A stretch of DNA of 12,604 bases from an uncultured bacterium (GCA_949299435.1 CASGAK010000002.1:1-12604), one strand, 5' to 3'. Positions 1 to 7,627 are shown, counted from the first letter of the stretch. A program made the numbers and translations. The notes: generated by a model not told the origin, from the sequence alone.

Positions 1-3000
1 AACTAATTTTTCTATTTTCTCTTCATTATCTTTTGCAGGATTATTATTTATTTTTGTATTTATTAAAGTTGTTAGCTCTTCAAATTTTTCGTCTTTATTT
101 TCTGATTTTAGGGCATCGATTTTATTATGGAGAGATTGAATCATTTCTTCCATTTTTTCGTTATCATCTGATGTAACTAGGACGTCTACTTTATCATGCA
201 GGGCCTGGACCATTTCTTCCATTCTTTCATTGTCGTCTGATGTGACCAGGACATCTACTTTATCATGCAGGGCCTGGACCATTTCCTCCATTCTTTCACT
301 ATCATCAGATGTTACCAAAAGATCTAATTTGTCATGAAGTGCTTGAATTATTTCATCTTCTTCTATAATATTGCCTTTTGACAATTCTTCCACTTTTGCA
401 TTCAATGATTGCAATATTGATTGGATATTATCTAATTTTATATCGTCTGCTGAGAATACCAATATATCCAATTTATCCTGCATAGTGTGCAGCAATTCTT
501 CAATTTCTTTATTTTGATCTTTTTCGGTTAGTTTTGAAATTTTTTCCTGCAATGTATCAATCAGATATTCTATATTTTCAGAAGTATCAGACATCGCAAG
601 GACATCTACTTTGCTGTTAAGGGAAGCTATATTTTCCTGTATTGTCTGAATACTTTCTTTTGTCTGACGATTATCGAGAAGAAGCTCTTGTTTTAAATTC
701 GTTAGCTGTTCAGATAAATCATCTCCTGAGATACCACTTTCTATCAACAGGGAAATATATTCCTGAATATCTTTTTTGTTTACTGCTGAATTATTTTTTA
801 TAAATTCGACAAGTTGTGAAACTATTTTTACGGAGCTGTCTGAAGTCGTATTTTCTATTTTACTTTCCAGTAATTTTAAGTCTGCTTTCCATTCATCAAG
901 CAATGAAGCATTTTTTTCCATTCCCTGTGAAAAATTCTGCTCTGTTTCTTTTATTGCAGTCGTCAAAATACCTATTTGATTTTCTGTCAAATCGCTTATT
1001 ATATTTTCTATATTTGAGAATTTTTCAATTAGGACTTTATATGCTTCTTCCAGCTGGACGTAGCTGTCATGATTTTCATTCAGATTTTCATTTACGTCTG
1101 CTGAAAAACTTAAATATGAAAGCTCTATTTGAGATTTTATGCTGTCTATTATTTTATCAAAATCCGTATTGATAAAGTTTTCAATAGAATCTTTCAATGG
1201 AAGAAATTCTTCTAATACAACATCTGCTTTTGAGGCAATTACATCAGAGACATCGGTATGTATTAATCCGACTTCTTGCTTTAAACTCTCTAACTTTACG
1301 TTCAAGTTCTCGTATAAATCATTCAATGTATCAAAACTTCTGAGGTTATTATCATTTAACAACTCTTGCAGTGCTGTGATTTTTTCTTCTATCATCAATG
1401 TATTTTGTTTTAGTGAATTATTTACATCACTTGATACATTGCCCTTTATATCTACTATATTCGAGGCGATATCGTCAAATTTTACAATTAATGACTTTGT
1501 AATTTCTTCTATTTTTTCACCGGTTAAATCTTTTGTACTGGAAATATCTTCTATTATATTTTGCAATTCTGATTTTACTGAAGATATTTCGTTTAAGGAT
1601 AAGTCTAATTTTTGAGTCGTAAGCTCTGAGATATTGTCTACTGAGTTTATATAATCAGCAATTTTATTTTGAAGCATCATTAAATTGTCACTAAAATTAT
1701 CACCTGCTTCATGCATTGCTGTCTCGACAGATAGCATTTTCTCTGCAAGTTTTTCAAATTGAGCTTTATCTTCATTAGAATTTCTACTGTTTTGTAATGC
1801 GTTAAAATAGTCCTGTAAACTTAGTAAATGCTCATCTATTGCTACTTTGAACTGTTGAGTATTGGCTGAAAAATCAGACTCAATTTTTTTAATATTTTCT
1901 GATAATGTATTCAACTCGTTTATATTTTGAATTTTTTCACTCTTTGAATATTCAATAAAATCCCTAACCATATCAAAATTATTGTCAATTTCTGTTGACA
2001 AATCTACACCTAACATGTCAATTTTAGAAGATGTTGAATTTAGTTCTGACAATAAATTGGCGGCATTCTGGTGGGTAATTGTAATTAATTTTTCACCGTA
2101 ATCTTCAATTTTTTGAGAGGTTTCAGAACCTGCTGAGGATAATATTTCTCGTATAGTTTCTGAATTATTATTCAATTCAGTTGCCACATCAATTCCAATA
2201 CGATTCATTCTATCTGATATTGTCTCAATTCCTGATACAATATTATCAGCACTTTGTACAGTCGATGTTATAAATTTATCCTCCAATTCTGAAAGATATT
2301 TTTTGTTCTCTATATCTGAAAGACTTATCTTTTCCTGTATATTTTGAATACCTTTATCTAAATTTACAGAAATTTCATTATTAAGTTCCGAAATTTTATT
2401 TCCGTTTGATTGGATATTTGTCAATAAATTTTCAAAATTTTGTGCTGAAGTATTTGAAATATTACCATCAAGATTATCTATTTTTTGGAATAGCTCGGTT
2501 GTTGTCGCTGAAATTTTATCTTTTAATAATTGAAAATCATTTTCTAATATTGTAGGAATTTCTGATTTTAAATTTCGTAAATCGTTTTGGGAAGTTTTTA
2601 AATTTTCTATTATATTTTCTGCAATTTGAGAAGTATTATTTAAAATTTTATCCCCTATTTCGGAAATATTTTGTTTTGAGTCATTATCAGAGCTAGAAAT
2701 ATAATCTTTCAAATCATTAAAATTATTTTCTAGAGAAGTAGAAATATCTTCTTTTAAGGAATTTATACTTGAGATTGAATTTTCCATATTTTGAAGAATA
2801 TTACCGACATTTTGAGCTGATACAGATGTAAAAATATTATTTAAATCGGTTATTTGATTTTTTAATGCATCAATTTGAGCAGTTAAGTTTTTAACATCTT
2901 CCGTATTACTGTTTTTCAGCCCATCTAAAATTTCTTTGGTTTTCCCTGTGGCATTTTCAACTATTTCTGATAGTATCTCCCGATTGTCTATATTAGATTG

Positions 3001-4437
3001 CTCCAGCGTATACTTCAACGCTTCAAAACTCGTACAAAATGAATTTAAATCATTTTTCAAATCAACTAAATCCCCGTCGAGTTTTCCGTCTAATCTTGAG
3101 ATATTAGCTTCCTGATGCGAATTGAATGCTGTCATATTATCTAAGATTCTTGAAATTTCATTTTTCATATCAACAATCTCAGACAAAGAATTGCCTAATT
3201 TTATAGAACTGTCTGATGCGAAAGATTCTATAAACTGAATACTGCCATCTACTTTTTCCTGTAATTCTCCAAATTTATTTTCAAAAACTTCCTTAAACTT
3301 GACTACAAAATCATCTAATGCTCCAATTTTGGAATCAAGTTTATCACCGATTCCACTGTTACTTTTGTCTATATATGATTTAAAATCATCAATTGATACA
3401 CCCAATTCTTTAACTTTTTCACTAATTAATTTTACATAACTTTCACTTTGATTAGAAATTGTTGTATCAATTTTTTTAATATCTTCTGAAAGTTTTTCTA
3501 AATTTTCGAATTTTTGACGTGCAACACTATCACTTTCAAGCGTAGTATTTACCTGAGTCTGCCTTATTTCTTCAATACAATTTGATAATACATCTCTTAC
3601 AGAATTTAGATAATCTGACAAGCCTTTTGAAATATTTTCATTAAAACTTACCAACTCCTCACGGTTTTGCTGAATTTGTGAAATGATTTCTCCACTTTTG
3701 TCCATTTCCTGAATTTTTTCAGAAACCAAGGCAAATGAATTATCAATTTTACCTGCAAGATTTATTAAATCATCTTTCACTAAAATATTCTTAGCTAAAT
3801 CATCATTTTTCTGATCTGCAATTTCTAAAGTTGAAAGAATGCCTGTCGTCGCCAGATATATATTTTCTAACTCTCTTTTTATAATATCATTCTGGTCTGT
3901 AACGTCCATTGTCATCAAAGTCTTTGTAATACCTCTAAGACTTGAATTAACCTCCATTATAGATGCCTGCAGACCTCGATTTACTTCATCGATCCCCTCT
4001 TTTACTATAGCTACTTTTTCTATAATTTCATCTTTTCGGGAATGGTCATTTTGAAGTTCAATTAGCTTATTTTCTATGTCATCTATTGCGTTTTTCTGCT
4101 CTGCAATATCCTCTGCAAAGTTGTTTACGTTTTCTGTCAACACATCAAATAAAATTTTCAAATCGGAATTTTTTGTAAGTAATTCTTGACTTTGACTTAA
4201 ATTTTCTATTGAGCCTTTTATACTCTCAAACTTTTCAAGATTATTTCTGTATCTGGATTCAAGGCTTTCTTCCAAATCTTTCAGACTTGATTTAATTTGT
4301 TCTATCCCCCCATCATCTTGAGTTATAGACTCTAATTTTGTATTAATCTCCTCCATTTTTTTAGAAAACATTTCACTTTGCAATTCGTTTTCTGACTTTA
4401 TAGAATTTAAAATTTCTTCAACTTCAATTTGTGACAT
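1..4437 (-). CDS. Giant repeat-containing coiled-coil protein, C-terminus beyond window
   Basis: One frame stays open from an ATG at 4437 to position 1: 1479 codons with no TAA, TAG or TGA when every in-phase triplet is read. The start is well bounded, because an in-frame TAA sits directly before the ATG and a Shine-Dalgarno-like AAGGGA lies about 9 bases upstream. The protein begins MSQIEVEEILNSIKSENELQ, with no signal peptide, and I see no membrane segment. It is rich in Glu, Lys, Asp, Asn, Ser, Ile and Leu with spaced apolar residues. I find only three prolines and one tryptophan, which fits a long alpha-helical coiled coil. Residues about 542-851 are five 62-residue repeats; residues about 1351-1465 are a 23-residue array. 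No Walker A motif, enzyme motif or phage neighbour is visible, so an SMC ATPase or tape-measure protein is unlikely. A cytoplasmic structural or scaffold role is inference. I do not recognise the family. Confidence 0.9.
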   Translation of the reverse strand, partial: MSQIEVEEILNSIKSENELQSEMFSKKMEEINTKLESITQDDGGIEQIKSSLKDLEESLESRYRNNLEKFESIKGSIENLSQSQELLTKNSDLKILFDVLTENVNNFAEDIAEQKNAIDDIENKLIELQNDHSRKDEIIEKVAIVKEGIDEVNRGLQASIMEVNSSLRGITKTLMTMDVTDQNDIIKRELENIYLATTGILSTLEIADQKNDDLAKNILVKDDLINLAGKIDNSFALVSEKIQEMDKSGEIISQIQQNREELVSFNENISKGLSDYLNSVRDVLSNCIEEIRQTQVNTTLESDSVARQKFENLEKLSEDIKKIDTTISNQSESYVKLISEKVKELGVSIDDFKSYIDKSNSGIGDKLDSKIGALDDFVVKFKEVFENKFGELQEKVDGSIQFIESFASDSSIKLGNSLSEIVDMKNEISRILDNMTAFNSHQEANISRLDGKLDGDLVDLKNDLNSFCTSFEALKYTLEQSNIDNREILSEIVENATGKTKEILDGLKNSNTEDVKNLTAQIDALKNQITDLNNIFTSVSAQNVGNILQNMENSISSINSLKEDISTSLENNFNDLKDYISSSDNDSKQNISEIGDKILNNTSQIAENIIENLKTSQNDLRNLKSEIPTILENDFQLLKDKISATTTELFQKIDNLDGNISNTSAQNFENLLTNIQSNGNKISELNNEISVNLDKGIQNIQEKISLSDIENKKYLSELEDKFITSTVQSADNIVSGIETISDRMNRIGIDVATELNNNSETIREILSSAGSETSQKIEDYGEKLITITHQNAANLLSELNSTSSKIDMLGVDLSTEIDNNFDMVRDFIEYSKSEKIQNINELNTLSENIKKIESDFSANTQQFKVAIDEHLLSLQDYFNALQNSRNSNEDKAQFEKLAEKMLSVETAMHEAGDNFSDNLMMLQNKIADYINSVDNISELTTQKLDLSLNEISSVKSELQNIIEDISSTKDLTGEKIEEITKSLIVKFDDIASNIVDIKGNVSSDVNNSLKQNTLMIEEKITALQELLNDNNLRSFDTLNDLYENLNVKLESLKQEVGLIHTDVSDVIASKADVVLEEFLPLKDSIENFINTDFDKIIDSIKSQIELSYLSFSADVNENLNENHDSYVQLEEAYKVLIEKFSNIENIISDLTENQIGILTTAIKETEQNFSQGMEKNASLLDEWKADLKLLESKIENTTSDSSVKIVSQLVEFIKNNSAVNKKDIQEYISLLIESGISGDDLSEQLTNLKQELLLDNRQTKESIQTIQENIASLNSKVDVLAMSDTSENIEYLIDTLQEKISKLTEKDQNKEIEELLHTMQDKLDILVFSADDIKLDNIQSILQSLNAKVEELSKGNIIEEDEIIQALHDKLDLLVTSDDSERMEEMVQALHDKVDVLVTSDDNERMEEMVQALHDKVDVLVTSDDNEKMEEMIQSLHNKIDALKSENKDEKFEELTTLINTKINNNPAKDNEEKIEKLV
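43..387 (-). repeat. 23-residue (69-bp) tandem repeat array in the giant coiled-coil gene
   Basis: Five units of 69 bp follow one another (387-319, 318-250, 249-181, 180-112, 111-43). The core peptide is LVTSDDNERMEEM followed by VQALHDKVDV. The units at 318-250 and 249-181 differ at 8 of 69 bases, and seven of those changes are synonymous (the other is Asn/Ser). They share 32 identical bases at about 185-216. The unit at 180-112 is similar (EKMEEM, then IQSLHNKIDA), and the outer two are degenerate. More degenerate versions with slightly different lengths can be read back to about 620, for example LDILVFSADD and VDVLAMSDTS. This looks like an old repeat with recent local duplication. It may continue past the left edge. 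Confidence 0.88.
1885..2814 (-). repeat. Five gap-free 62-residue (186-bp) protein repeats
   Basis: Within the giant protein, residues 542-851 divide into five consecutive units of exactly 62 residues, starting at Gln 542, 604, 666, 728 and 790. Gln at column 1 and Asn at column 5 are kept in all five. Columns 6, 7, 10, 17, 20, 24, 28, 35, 39 and 50 are almost always Ile, Leu, Val or Met. Columns 25-32 follow a loose S-T-x-L-E/D-N-N-F pattern and column 40 is Ser in four of five. The DNA copies are well diverged, so the expansion is old. A sixth unit before Gln 542 (anchor Gln 480) is only weakly similar, and after residue 851 the register is lost. Confidence 0.8.
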
Positions 4438-4485
4438 TTACGCTTTCCCTTAATTAATAATAAGTACAATATCCCTAACTTTACT

Positions 4486-4515
4486 ATTTTAACAGAACTT
4501 TATATAGGAGGGCAA
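4486..4515 (-). promoter_or_regulatory. Candidate promoter of the giant coiled-coil gene
   Basis: Read on the minus strand, TTGCCC (4515-4510), an 18-base spacer and TAAAAT (4491-4486), preceded by TGT as an extended -10. This would give a 5' leader of about 40 bases before the ATG at 4437. Motif matching by eye only. Confidence 0.45.
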
Positions 4516-4534
4516 AAATATTAACGTTTATTAT

Positions 4535-4558
4535 TACAATTGTTAAGTTGGAATTGTA
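4535..4558. promoter_or_regulatory. Inverted repeat overlapping the operon -35 box, possible operator
   Basis: TACAATT (4535-4541) and AATTGTA (4552-4558) are perfect inverted arms separated by 10 bases, so the arm centres are 17 bases apart, suitable for a dimeric regulator. The right arm overlaps the -35 box. In DNA this AT-rich a 7-base arm pair can arise by chance, and no regulator gene lies next to it. Confidence 0.3.
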
Positions 4559-4583
4559 CCGTTTAAATTTTAAGTGCTATAAT
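4554..4583 (+). promoter_or_regulatory. Promoter of the 2-oxoacid:ferredoxin oxidoreductase operon
   Basis: TTGTAC (4554-4559), an 18-base spacer and a perfect TATAAT (4578-4583) place a start site near 4590, about 24 bases before the first gene. This is one of the best sigma-70-type promoters in the window. Confidence 0.65.
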
Positions 4584-4613
4584 TAAAATTAGACATGTAT
4601 TAAAGAGGTGTTA

Positions 4614-4826
4614 ATGGGTCATATAGTAATTAATAATGATAAATGTAAAGCATGCTATCTATGCATTAAAGAATGTCCAAAGAATTTGATAAAAGTAAGC
4701 GATAAAACAAATAATTTAGGAAATAGAGTTGTAGAATTTAATGATCCCCAAAAAGAATGTCTTGGCTGTGCTATGTGTGCGACAAGATGTCCTGATTTAG
4801 CAATAACAGAAGTATATAGAGGATAG
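4614..4826 (+). CDS. 2-oxoacid:ferredoxin oxidoreductase, delta (2[4Fe-4S] ferredoxin) subunit
   Basis: A 70-residue ferredoxin-like protein with two clusters of the C-x2-C-x2-C-x3-C-P type: Cys 11, 14, 17 and 21 (CKACYLCIKECP) and Cys 49, 52, 55 and 59 (CLGCAMCATRCP). In multi-subunit oxidoreductases of this family the subunit carries electrons from the catalytic beta subunit to external ferredoxin. A GTG at 4608 is in frame, but it lies inside the ribosome binding site AAAGAGGTG (4602-4610). The ATG at 4614 sits at the right distance and is the better start. It is the first gene of a delta-alpha-beta-gamma operon; the ribosome binding site of the next gene overlaps its stop. Confidence 0.93.
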   Translation: MGHIVINNDKCKACYLCIKECPKNLIKVSDKTNNLGNRVVEFNDPQKECLGCAMCATRCPDLAITEVYRG

Positions 4827-4833
4827 TATATTT

Positions 4834-5898
4834 ATGACACAATGCTTAACAAATAAAAAAGTTTTAACAAAAGGTAACTATGCTATAGCACAAGCTGCAA
4901 TAAATGCCGGTTGTGAATGCTATTTCGGATATCCTATTACCCCCCAAAGTGAAATCGGGGAGTTTATGAGCGGTAAAATGCAGGAGCTAAAAAGAGCTTA
5001 TGTATCAGCAGAAAGTGAATTAGCTGCAATAAATATGGTAATAGGTGCATGCTCTACCGGAGCAAAGGCAATGACATCATCATCAAGCTGTGCTGTAGCT
5101 CTTATGCAAGAAGGACTTTCTTATGCAACAGCTGATCAGTTACCGGTTGTTTTAATTAGTGTAATGCGAGGCGGTCCTGGCTTGGGAAATATCTACCCCT
5201 CACAAGGTGATTACTTCCAAGCGACAAAAGGCGGTGGAAACGGTGATTATAAACTTATAGTTCTCGCTCCTTCCACTGTACAGGAATGTGCAGATTTAAC
5301 TTACAAAGCATTTTATTTGGCACATAAATACAGAAATCCTACAGTACTTTTGGCTGACGGACTACTTGGTCAAATGATGGAACCTGTAGAGTTTAAAGAA
5401 TACCCATACTCTGAAATTGACAATTCTAACTGGGCACTCACAGGAGCTAAAAATCGTGACGGCAGAGTTATAAGATCTTACGCTCCGCTTGCTGAAAATC
5501 AGTGTGTATTTTTAGAACAACTCTATCAAAAATATAAATTAATTGAAGAAAATGAAACTGAATGGGAAGAAATAGGTACTGATGATGCAGATGTAATATT
5601 GGTAAGTTTTGGCAGCACATCAAGAAATGTAAAAACAGCCGTCAAAATGTGCAGAGAAAAAGGTATAAAAACAGGTATACTCCGACCTATTACATTATAT
5701 CCTTTCCCTGCCAAAAGATTAAACGAACTTGCAGAAAAAGTTAAAAAAATTATTACTGTAGAAGTTAACATGGGGCAAATGATAAATGATGTAAAATTAG
5801 CTGTAAACGGCAAAGTCCCAGTTGAACTAATTCATAAACCGGTTGGAGCTCCACCTGCACCTGAAGAAATTTTAGCAAAAATTGAGGAATTAATATAA
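4834..5898 (+). CDS. vorB: 2-oxoacid:ferredoxin oxidoreductase alpha subunit, VorB-like
   Basis: A 354-residue protein with the architecture of the alpha chain of four-subunit 2-oxoacid oxidoreductases. The N-terminal pyrimidine-binding domain has the family motif GYPITPQSE at residues 32-40. It is followed by GGPGLG near 113, PSQGDYFQATKGGG near 120 and LLGQMMEPVEF near 180; the C-terminal part is a transketolase-C-like domain. The wording of these segments resembles proteins called VorB (3-methyl-2-oxobutanoate dehydrogenase) more than 2-oxoglutarate-type KorA. The true substrate (branched-chain 2-oxoacids, 2-oxoglutarate or another) cannot be settled from sequence. AGAGGA at 4818-4823 is the ribosome binding site. 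Its stop TAA overlaps the ATG of the beta gene by one base, suggesting translational coupling. Confidence 0.92.
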   Translation: MTQCLTNKKVLTKGNYAIAQAAINAGCECYFGYPITPQSEIGEFMSGKMQELKRAYVSAESELAAINMVIGACSTGAKAMTSSSSCAVALMQEGLSYATADQLPVVLISVMRGGPGLGNIYPSQGDYFQATKGGGNGDYKLIVLAPSTVQECADLTYKAFYLAHKYRNPTVLLADGLLGQMMEPVEFKEYPYSEIDNSNWALTGAKNRDGRVIRSYAPLAENQCVFLEQLYQKYKLIEENETEWEEIGTDDADVILVSFGSTSRNVKTAVKMCREKGIKTGILRPITLYPFPAKRLNELAEKVKKIITVEVNMGQMINDVKLAVNGKVPVELIHKPVGAPPAPEEILAKIEELI

Positions 5899-6653
5899 TG
5901 GCAACACAAGTTTTTAAAATACCCGACTCATTAAGAAAAGATGTTAAATATTCATTTTGTCCGGGCTGTGATCATGGTGTAGCAGTCAGATTAGTTGCAG
6001 AGCTTTTAGATGAAATGAATTTAAAAGAAAAAGCAATTTTGGCAGCATCAATAGGCTGCTCAGTTACAGCTTATGATTTTTTAAACATTGATTCTATTGA
6101 AGCACCACATGGCAGAGCTTTAGCAGAAGCGACCGGTGTAAAACGAGCAAGACCTGACAAATTTGTATTTACATACCAAGGAGATGGGGATTTCGCATCA
6201 ATTGGTTTGGCGGAAAGTCTTCATGCCGCTTTACGGGGTGAAAATTTGAGTGCTATTTGTATTAATAACACAACTTATGGTATGACAGGCGGGCAATTAG
6301 GACCTACAACACTTGTTGGACAAGTAACCACTACCTCTCCTACCGGTCGCAATCTTGAATATTACGGGTACCCGATTAAAATTGCAGAACATATCGCACT
6401 ATGTGATGGTACGGCATTTTCAGCCAGAGTATCCCTTGATACAGTTCAGAATATAAAAAAAGCTAAAGCTGCAATTAAAAAAGCATTTGAAGTTCAGTTA
6501 AAAGGGCTTGGATTTGGTTTTGTAGAAATACTGTCTACTTGTCCTACCAATTGGAAAATGACACCTGAAAAAGCACATGAACGAGTAAGAGATGAAATGA
6601 TGAAAACTTTCATACCTGGTGTATACAAAGATATAACAGCTGATATTAATTAG
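5898..6653 (+). CDS. 2-oxoacid:ferredoxin oxidoreductase, beta (thiamine diphosphate) subunit
   Basis: A 251-residue catalytic subunit that binds thiamine diphosphate and one [4Fe-4S] cluster. The cofactor motif is GDGD at residues 95-98 with the paired Asn at 123-124, followed by TYGMTGGQ at 126-133. Cys 21 and 24 (CPGC), Cys 54 (SIGCS) and Cys 217 (STCP) are spaced as expected for the four cluster ligands of this family. With the alpha chain it converts a 2-oxoacid plus CoA to acyl-CoA and CO2 while reducing ferredoxin. It begins within the alpha-gene stop (TAATG) and has GAGGA 9 bases upstream. Confidence 0.94.
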   Translation: MATQVFKIPDSLRKDVKYSFCPGCDHGVAVRLVAELLDEMNLKEKAILAASIGCSVTAYDFLNIDSIEAPHGRALAEATGVKRARPDKFVFTYQGDGDFASIGLAESLHAALRGENLSAICINNTTYGMTGGQLGPTTLVGQVTTTSPTGRNLEYYGYPIKIAEHIALCDGTAFSARVSLDTVQNIKKAKAAIKKAFEVQLKGLGFGFVEILSTCPTNWKMTPEKAHERVRDEMMKTFIPGVYKDITADIN

Positions 6654-6707
6654 CAAAGTATAATAATTAACAACAAAATTAAAATAGTTGATCTAGAGGG
6701 TGAAAAC

Positions 6708-7253
6708 ATGGAAAAAAACTTTATTATAGCAGGATTTGGCGGGCAAGGCGTTTTATTAGCGGGAGAGGTTCTTGCTACAGCATTTATGCTTGCTGGTAAA
6801 AATGTAACCTGGTATCCGAGCTATGGTGCTGAAATGCGTGGCGGAACGGTTAATTGCGAAGTTGTAGCAAGTGATGATGATGTAAGTGCTGTAAACAAAA
6901 TTGATACAGATTTTATTGTTGCATTAAATCAGGCTTCTTTTGATAAATTTATGAAAAAAATTAAAAAAGGCGGAATTATGATTGCTAATTCTACTCTTGT
7001 AAAAGAATTAAAAACAAGAGCAGATATAAACTATCTTTTTGCTCCTATCACAAAACTCGCAGAAGAATTAGGAAATATTAAAATGGCAAATATCTTAGCT
7101 TTAGGAATTGTTGCTAAAGCAAGTAAAATGATTTCTTTGGATCATTTAATTGAAGCTCTTGACAGAGTATTGCCTCCTCACAGGAAAAATTTACTTCCTC
7201 TGAATATCAAAGCTCTAAAAATAGGCTATGAGTATGATTTATTACCAGTATAG
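6708..7253 (+). CDS. 2-oxoacid:ferredoxin oxidoreductase, gamma subunit
   Basis: A 181-residue gamma chain. Its opening segment GFGGQGVLLAGEVLA (from about residue 9) and AEMRGGTVNCEVV near residue 41 are characteristic of the gamma domain of pyruvate/2-oxoacid:ferredoxin oxidoreductases, which binds CoA and helps assemble the complex. It lies 54 bases after the beta gene, with its own ribosome binding site AGAGGGTG at 6695-6702. All four subunits of a complete enzyme are therefore present and intact, in the order delta, alpha, beta, gamma. Confidence 0.93.
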   Translation: MEKNFIIAGFGGQGVLLAGEVLATAFMLAGKNVTWYPSYGAEMRGGTVNCEVVASDDDVSAVNKIDTDFIVALNQASFDKFMKKIKKGGIMIANSTLVKELKTRADINYLFAPITKLAEELGNIKMANILALGIVAKASKMISLDHLIEALDRVLPPHRKNLLPLNIKALKIGYEYDLLPV

Positions 7254-7254
7254 A

Positions 7255-7284
7255 TTTTAAATCAACTAAAAAGTCGATTTAAAA
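7255..7284 (+). other. AT-rich hairpin just after the oxidoreductase operon
   Basis: TTTTAAATC (7255-7263) pairs with GATTTAAAA (7276-7284). The inner ACT/AGT can also pair across one A-C mismatch around an AAAA loop. The stem starts two bases after the gamma-subunit stop. No U-tract follows on the plus strand, so it is not a standard terminator; it could be an mRNA 3'-end stabiliser or processing site. Confidence 0.35.
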
Positions 7285-7336
7285 AACTGAAATTGATATT
7301 ATTCTTATATGGTAAAGTTCAAGAGGTCTTCAAAAA

Positions 7337-7567
7337 GTGAAAAGAGAACTAATCAAATCCATTAAAGAAAAAGAAGTTCAATTGTCGAAATTAAAAGCAC
7401 ATGTAGATAAGAGTTCTATATGTTCGGATCTTTACAACAAAGTCGTTTTGGAAAAAGCTATCCTAAAAAAACAACTGGAAGAATTGGAACAGAACCGTTT
7501 TATGAAACGGATAAAGGGATTAATCCCTCGAAAAAAAACTCTTATATGCGATTATTTTAAAAATTAA
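7337..7567 (+). CDS. Small basic hypothetical protein, helical
   Basis: A 76-residue protein I do not recognise. It starts at GTG 7337 with a good ribosome binding site (AAGAGG, 7321-7326) 10 bases upstream. Residues 1-55 are rich in Lys, Glu and Leu with heptad-like spacing (EKEVQLSKLKAHVDK; LEKAILKKQLEELEQ), suggesting a short coiled coil or helical hairpin. The C-terminal part (MKRIKGLIPRKKTL) is strongly basic. It contains two Cys but no metal motif. It sits between the oxidoreductase operon and a strong terminator, so it may be the operon's last gene. The start context and terminator favour a real gene, but no homology supports it. Confidence 0.55.
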   Translation: MKRELIKSIKEKEVQLSKLKAHVDKSSICSDLYNKVVLEKAILKKQLEELEQNRFMKRIKGLIPRKKTLICDYFKN

Positions 7568-7591
7568 TTGAACAGACAGTAAAAACTTATA

Positions 7592-7626
7592 CGGGCGGAA
7601 CTTAAAAGTTCCGCCCGCTATTTTTA
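7592..7626. terminator. Bidirectional intrinsic terminator
   Basis: CGGGCGGAACT (7592-7602) and AGTTCCGCCCG (7607-7617) form an 11-bp GC-rich stem with a four-base loop. On the plus strand TATTTTTA follows; on the minus strand a T-run (ATAAGTTTTTAC) follows. It lies between the convergent genes ending at 7567 and 7628 and can serve both. Confidence 0.9.
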
Positions 7627-7627
7627 G

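Noticed and set aside
1..660. Possible CRISPR array or IS-end repeats from the regular 69-bp repeats
   Set aside because: The repeats are contiguous with no unique spacers, stay in one open frame, and differ mostly at synonymous positions: a coding tandem repeat.
776..1615. Overlapping plus-strand open frames of 67-158 codons inside the giant minus-strand gene
   Set aside because: They are antisense shadows of the 1479-codon frame: Phe/Ser-rich low-complexity translations, no ribosome binding sites, no recognisable domain.
3839..4054. Plus-strand 71-codon frame
   Set aside because: Antisense to the N-terminal part of the giant coiled-coil gene, hydrophobic by-product of an AT-rich reverse strand.
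1..4437. Phage tail tape-measure protein
   Set aside because: Length and helicity would fit, but there are no membrane segments, no lytic domain in the visible part and no phage genes next to it.
4506..4512. Strong Shine-Dalgarno-like AGGAGGG on the plus strand
   Set aside because: No ATG, GTG or TTG at suitable spacing follows; only an ATT with a nine-codon frame. The same bases are explained as the -35 region (TTGCCC on the minus strand) of the giant gene.
5526..5813. Minus-strand 95-codon frame inside vorB
   Set aside because: Fully antisense to a confidently identified gene, with no independent start signal.
7255..7284. Hairpin as rho-independent terminator of the oxidoreductase operon
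   Set aside because: AT-only stem with poly-A rather than a T-run after it on the plus strand; the convincing terminator is at 7592-7626.
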